Part shown: positions 22,780 through 24,210 of the stretch, one piece after another
Layout: the number at the start of each line of letters is the position of its first letter
Numbering within the stretch: the first letter of the stretch is position 1
Assembly: GCA_031279395.1 (NCBI GenBank)
Contig: JAITIO010000023.1
Span: 1 to 24,210 of the forward strand
Direction of reading: 5' to 3'
DNA from: Puniceicoccales bacterium
GTDB lineage: Bacteria > Verrucomicrobiota > Verrucomicrobiia > Opitutales > JAIRKQ01
DNA: 24,210 nt
Position numbers and translations under genes: made by a program
Notes under the pieces: generated by a model
What the model was told of the DNA's origin: nothing
Databases searched by the model: none
Seen by the model: the letters and a program-made list of their open reading frames with translations, nothing else

Positions 22780-24210
22780 ATGGTTACTGAACAATCGCCA
22801 AATTCGAAGGAAAAACTCAAAAAAAATGCCATATCTCCCACGCGGGAGGAAAATTTTCCGGAATGGTATCAGCAGGTGATTAAAATGGCCGATTTGGCAG
22901 ACAATAGTCCAGTCCGTGGGTGCATGGTAATCCGTCCTTGGGGGTATGCCATTTGGGAGCTTATTCAAAAATATCTCGACGCAATGTTCAAAGCCTCTGG
23001 ACATAAAAATGCCTATTTCCCCCTTTTCATCCCCCTGAAGTATTTTGAAAAGGAAGCGGAACATGTGGAGGGTTTTGCGAAGGAATGTGCGATTGTTACC
23101 CACACCCGTTTGCAGTTTGATGGAAAAGGTGGTCTAAAACCGACATCCAAATTGGATGAACCATTGATTGTTCGCCCAACATCTGAAACGGTCATAGGAG
23201 AAATGTTTTCCAAGTGGATTCAATCCTACCGTGATTTACCCATAAAAATTAACCAATGGGCAAACGTGGTACGCTGGGAAATGCGCCCAAGGCTGTTTCT
23301 ACGCACGACAGAATTTCTTTGGCAAGAAGGACATACTGTCCATGCCACCGCTGAAGAGGCCCAAAAAGAAACCCTAGACATGCTCGAATATTACAGAACA
23401 TTTGCTGAGAATTATATGGCCATGCCTGTCATCTGTGGAAAAAAGTCGGAATCGGAAAAATTTCCTGGTGCCGTTTCCACCTTTGCATTGGAAAGTATGA
23501 TGCAGGATGGGAAAGCTTTGCAGGCAGGAACTTCTCATTTCCTAGGTCAAAATTTTGCAAAATCATCCCACATAAAATTCGTCAATGAAAACGGCCGTGA
23601 AGAATTTGGATGGACAACTTCTTGGGGGGTGTCCACGCGGCTAATCGGTGGTTTAATCATGACCCACTCCGACGATGATGGTCTTGTTCTACCGCCCCGC
23701 ATGGCCCCAACACAAATTGTTATTTTACCAATTTATAGGGAGGATTACAAGCATCAGGTCCTTGAATATTGTAAAGCTTTACAAGCAGAATTGTCGCAAA
23801 TGTCCCTGGAAAGTGAAAAGTTGCGCATTGAAATCGACGATCGCGACGTCCGTGGTGGAGAAAAGTCATGGGAATGGATAAAAAAAGGTGTTCCCATCCG
23901 CCTTGAAGTCGGCCCTCGAGATATTCAGAGTGGCTTAATCTGCGTTTACAGGCGGGACAAACTCCCGAAAGATAGGGAATTTATTCCGCACATGCAGTTC
24001 ATTTCTTCAGCAGCCGACATGCTAGCGGATATCCAAACTGGATTATTCAAGCGCGCCAAAAAATATCGGGAAGAAAAATCAAAGCACATAAACTCCCAGA
24101 AAGAATTTATTGAATTTTTTAAACAGAAAAATCCAGGATTTGCCTATGCCCATTGGTGTGGAAATGATGCCATAGAAGATAAAATGAAATCGGAGTTTGG
24201 CATAACGATT
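22780..24210 (+). CDS. proS: Prolyl-tRNA synthetase, eukaryote/archaeal-like type (3' partial)
   Basis: ProRS charges tRNA-Pro. The frame runs 477 codons from ATG 22780 to the window edge without a stop. Motif 1 lies in the GCMVIRPWGYAIWELIQ region, RPTSE (132-136) is the conserved proline-pocket segment, and motif 2 is RWEMRPRLFLRTTEF (165-179) followed by WQEGHTVHATAEEA. Motif 3 is near STRLIGGLIMTHSDDDGLVLPP, then an anticodon-binding domain (APTQIVILPI). These features and the lack of an INS editing insertion place it in the archaeal/eukaryotic-like ProRS class rather than the E. coli-type enzyme. The length suggests only a short C-terminal piece is missing. The ribosome-binding site is weak. 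Confidence 0.95.
   Translation, partial: MVTEQSPNSKEKLKKNAISPTREENFPEWYQQVIKMADLADNSPVRGCMVIRPWGYAIWELIQKYLDAMFKASGHKNAYFPLFIPLKYFEKEAEHVEGFAKECAIVTHTRLQFDGKGGLKPTSKLDEPLIVRPTSETVIGEMFSKWIQSYRDLPIKINQWANVVRWEMRPRLFLRTTEFLWQEGHTVHATAEEAQKETLDMLEYYRTFAENYMAMPVICGKKSESEKFPGAVSTFALESMMQDGKALQAGTSHFLGQNFAKSSHIKFVNENGREEFGWTTSWGVSTRLIGGLIMTHSDDDGLVLPPRMAPTQIVILPIYREDYKHQVLEYCKALQAELSQMSLESEKLRIEIDDRDVRGGEKSWEWIKKGVPIRLEVGPRDIQSGLICVYRRDKLPKDREFIPHMQFISSAADMLADIQTGLFKRAKKYREEKSKHINSQKEFIEFFKQKNPGFAYAHWCGNDAIEDKMKSEFGITI

Noticed and set aside
1..24210. CRISPR array, insertion sequence, integrase, toxin-antitoxin or defence genes
   Set aside because: No regularly spaced repeats, no transposase or recombinase motif, and no recognised defence or toxin domain were found in any supported gene; the small regulator pair near 6 kb lacks a recognisable toxin.

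Overview
The window is about 24 kb of A+T-rich, gene-dense chromosome from a Gram-negative bacterium. The Gram-negative call rests on an Mla-type lipid-transport permease and ATPase, a membrane-anchored PpiD/SurA-like periplasmic chaperone, UppP, and several Sec signal peptides. The L28 sequence and a UppP with a signal-peptide-like front end fit the PVC superphylum best, most likely Verrucomicrobiota (Opitutia-like). That placement is inference from remembered family features, not from a search. I see no insertion sequence, CRISPR array, rRNA, tRNA or phage module. TTG or GTG is the only upstream start for several reading frames, and Shine-Dalgarno sites vary from strong (8112-8118, 14633-14637, 21442-21447) to undetectable.

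Left part (1-5,100): a 5'-truncated tsaE on the + strand converges on an mlaE-mlaF pair on the - strand. Next come a + strand secreted protein that looks like a degenerate NlpC/P60 domain lacking its catalytic Cys, and a - strand secreted family-5 glycoside hydrolase.

Middle-left (5,095-6,400): a low-information stretch with a doubtful small ORF, a 42-bp perfect palindrome directly behind a small helix-turn-helix protein, and a 75-codon ORF upstream of that protein. Together these look like a small accessory regulatory unit divergent from the chaperone gene.

Middle (6,424-14,900): ppiD-like chaperone; a tiny free-standing unit encoding a 12-residue Cys/Gly/Lys peptide with its own Shine-Dalgarno and intrinsic terminator; a HIT hydrolase divergent from tgt (queuosine tRNA modification); then, on the - strand, an 1132-residue protein recognised as PPi-type phosphoenolpyruvate carboxykinase, followed immediately by prfA (RF1). 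The carboxykinase has a leader crowded with inverted repeats, including an 18-bp perfect one.

Right part (14,900-24,210): an orphan 155-residue protein (- strand), then a + strand run of glmS, a large TPR protein and uppP spaced 7-8 bases apart, followed by rpmB, serS and proS (truncated at the right edge). glmS makes glucosamine-6-phosphate for peptidoglycan and LPS, and uppP recycles the undecaprenyl carrier, so the tight trio is an envelope-biogenesis operon. rpmB, serS and proS are translation genes.

The most unusual items are the tiny CGCGCGGGKKK peptide unit, the two long inverted repeats, the active-site-less NlpC/P60-like secreted protein with its operator-like upstream repeats, and the PPi-dependent carboxykinase. 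I do not see a clear multi-gene new system such as a defence island or biosynthetic cluster.
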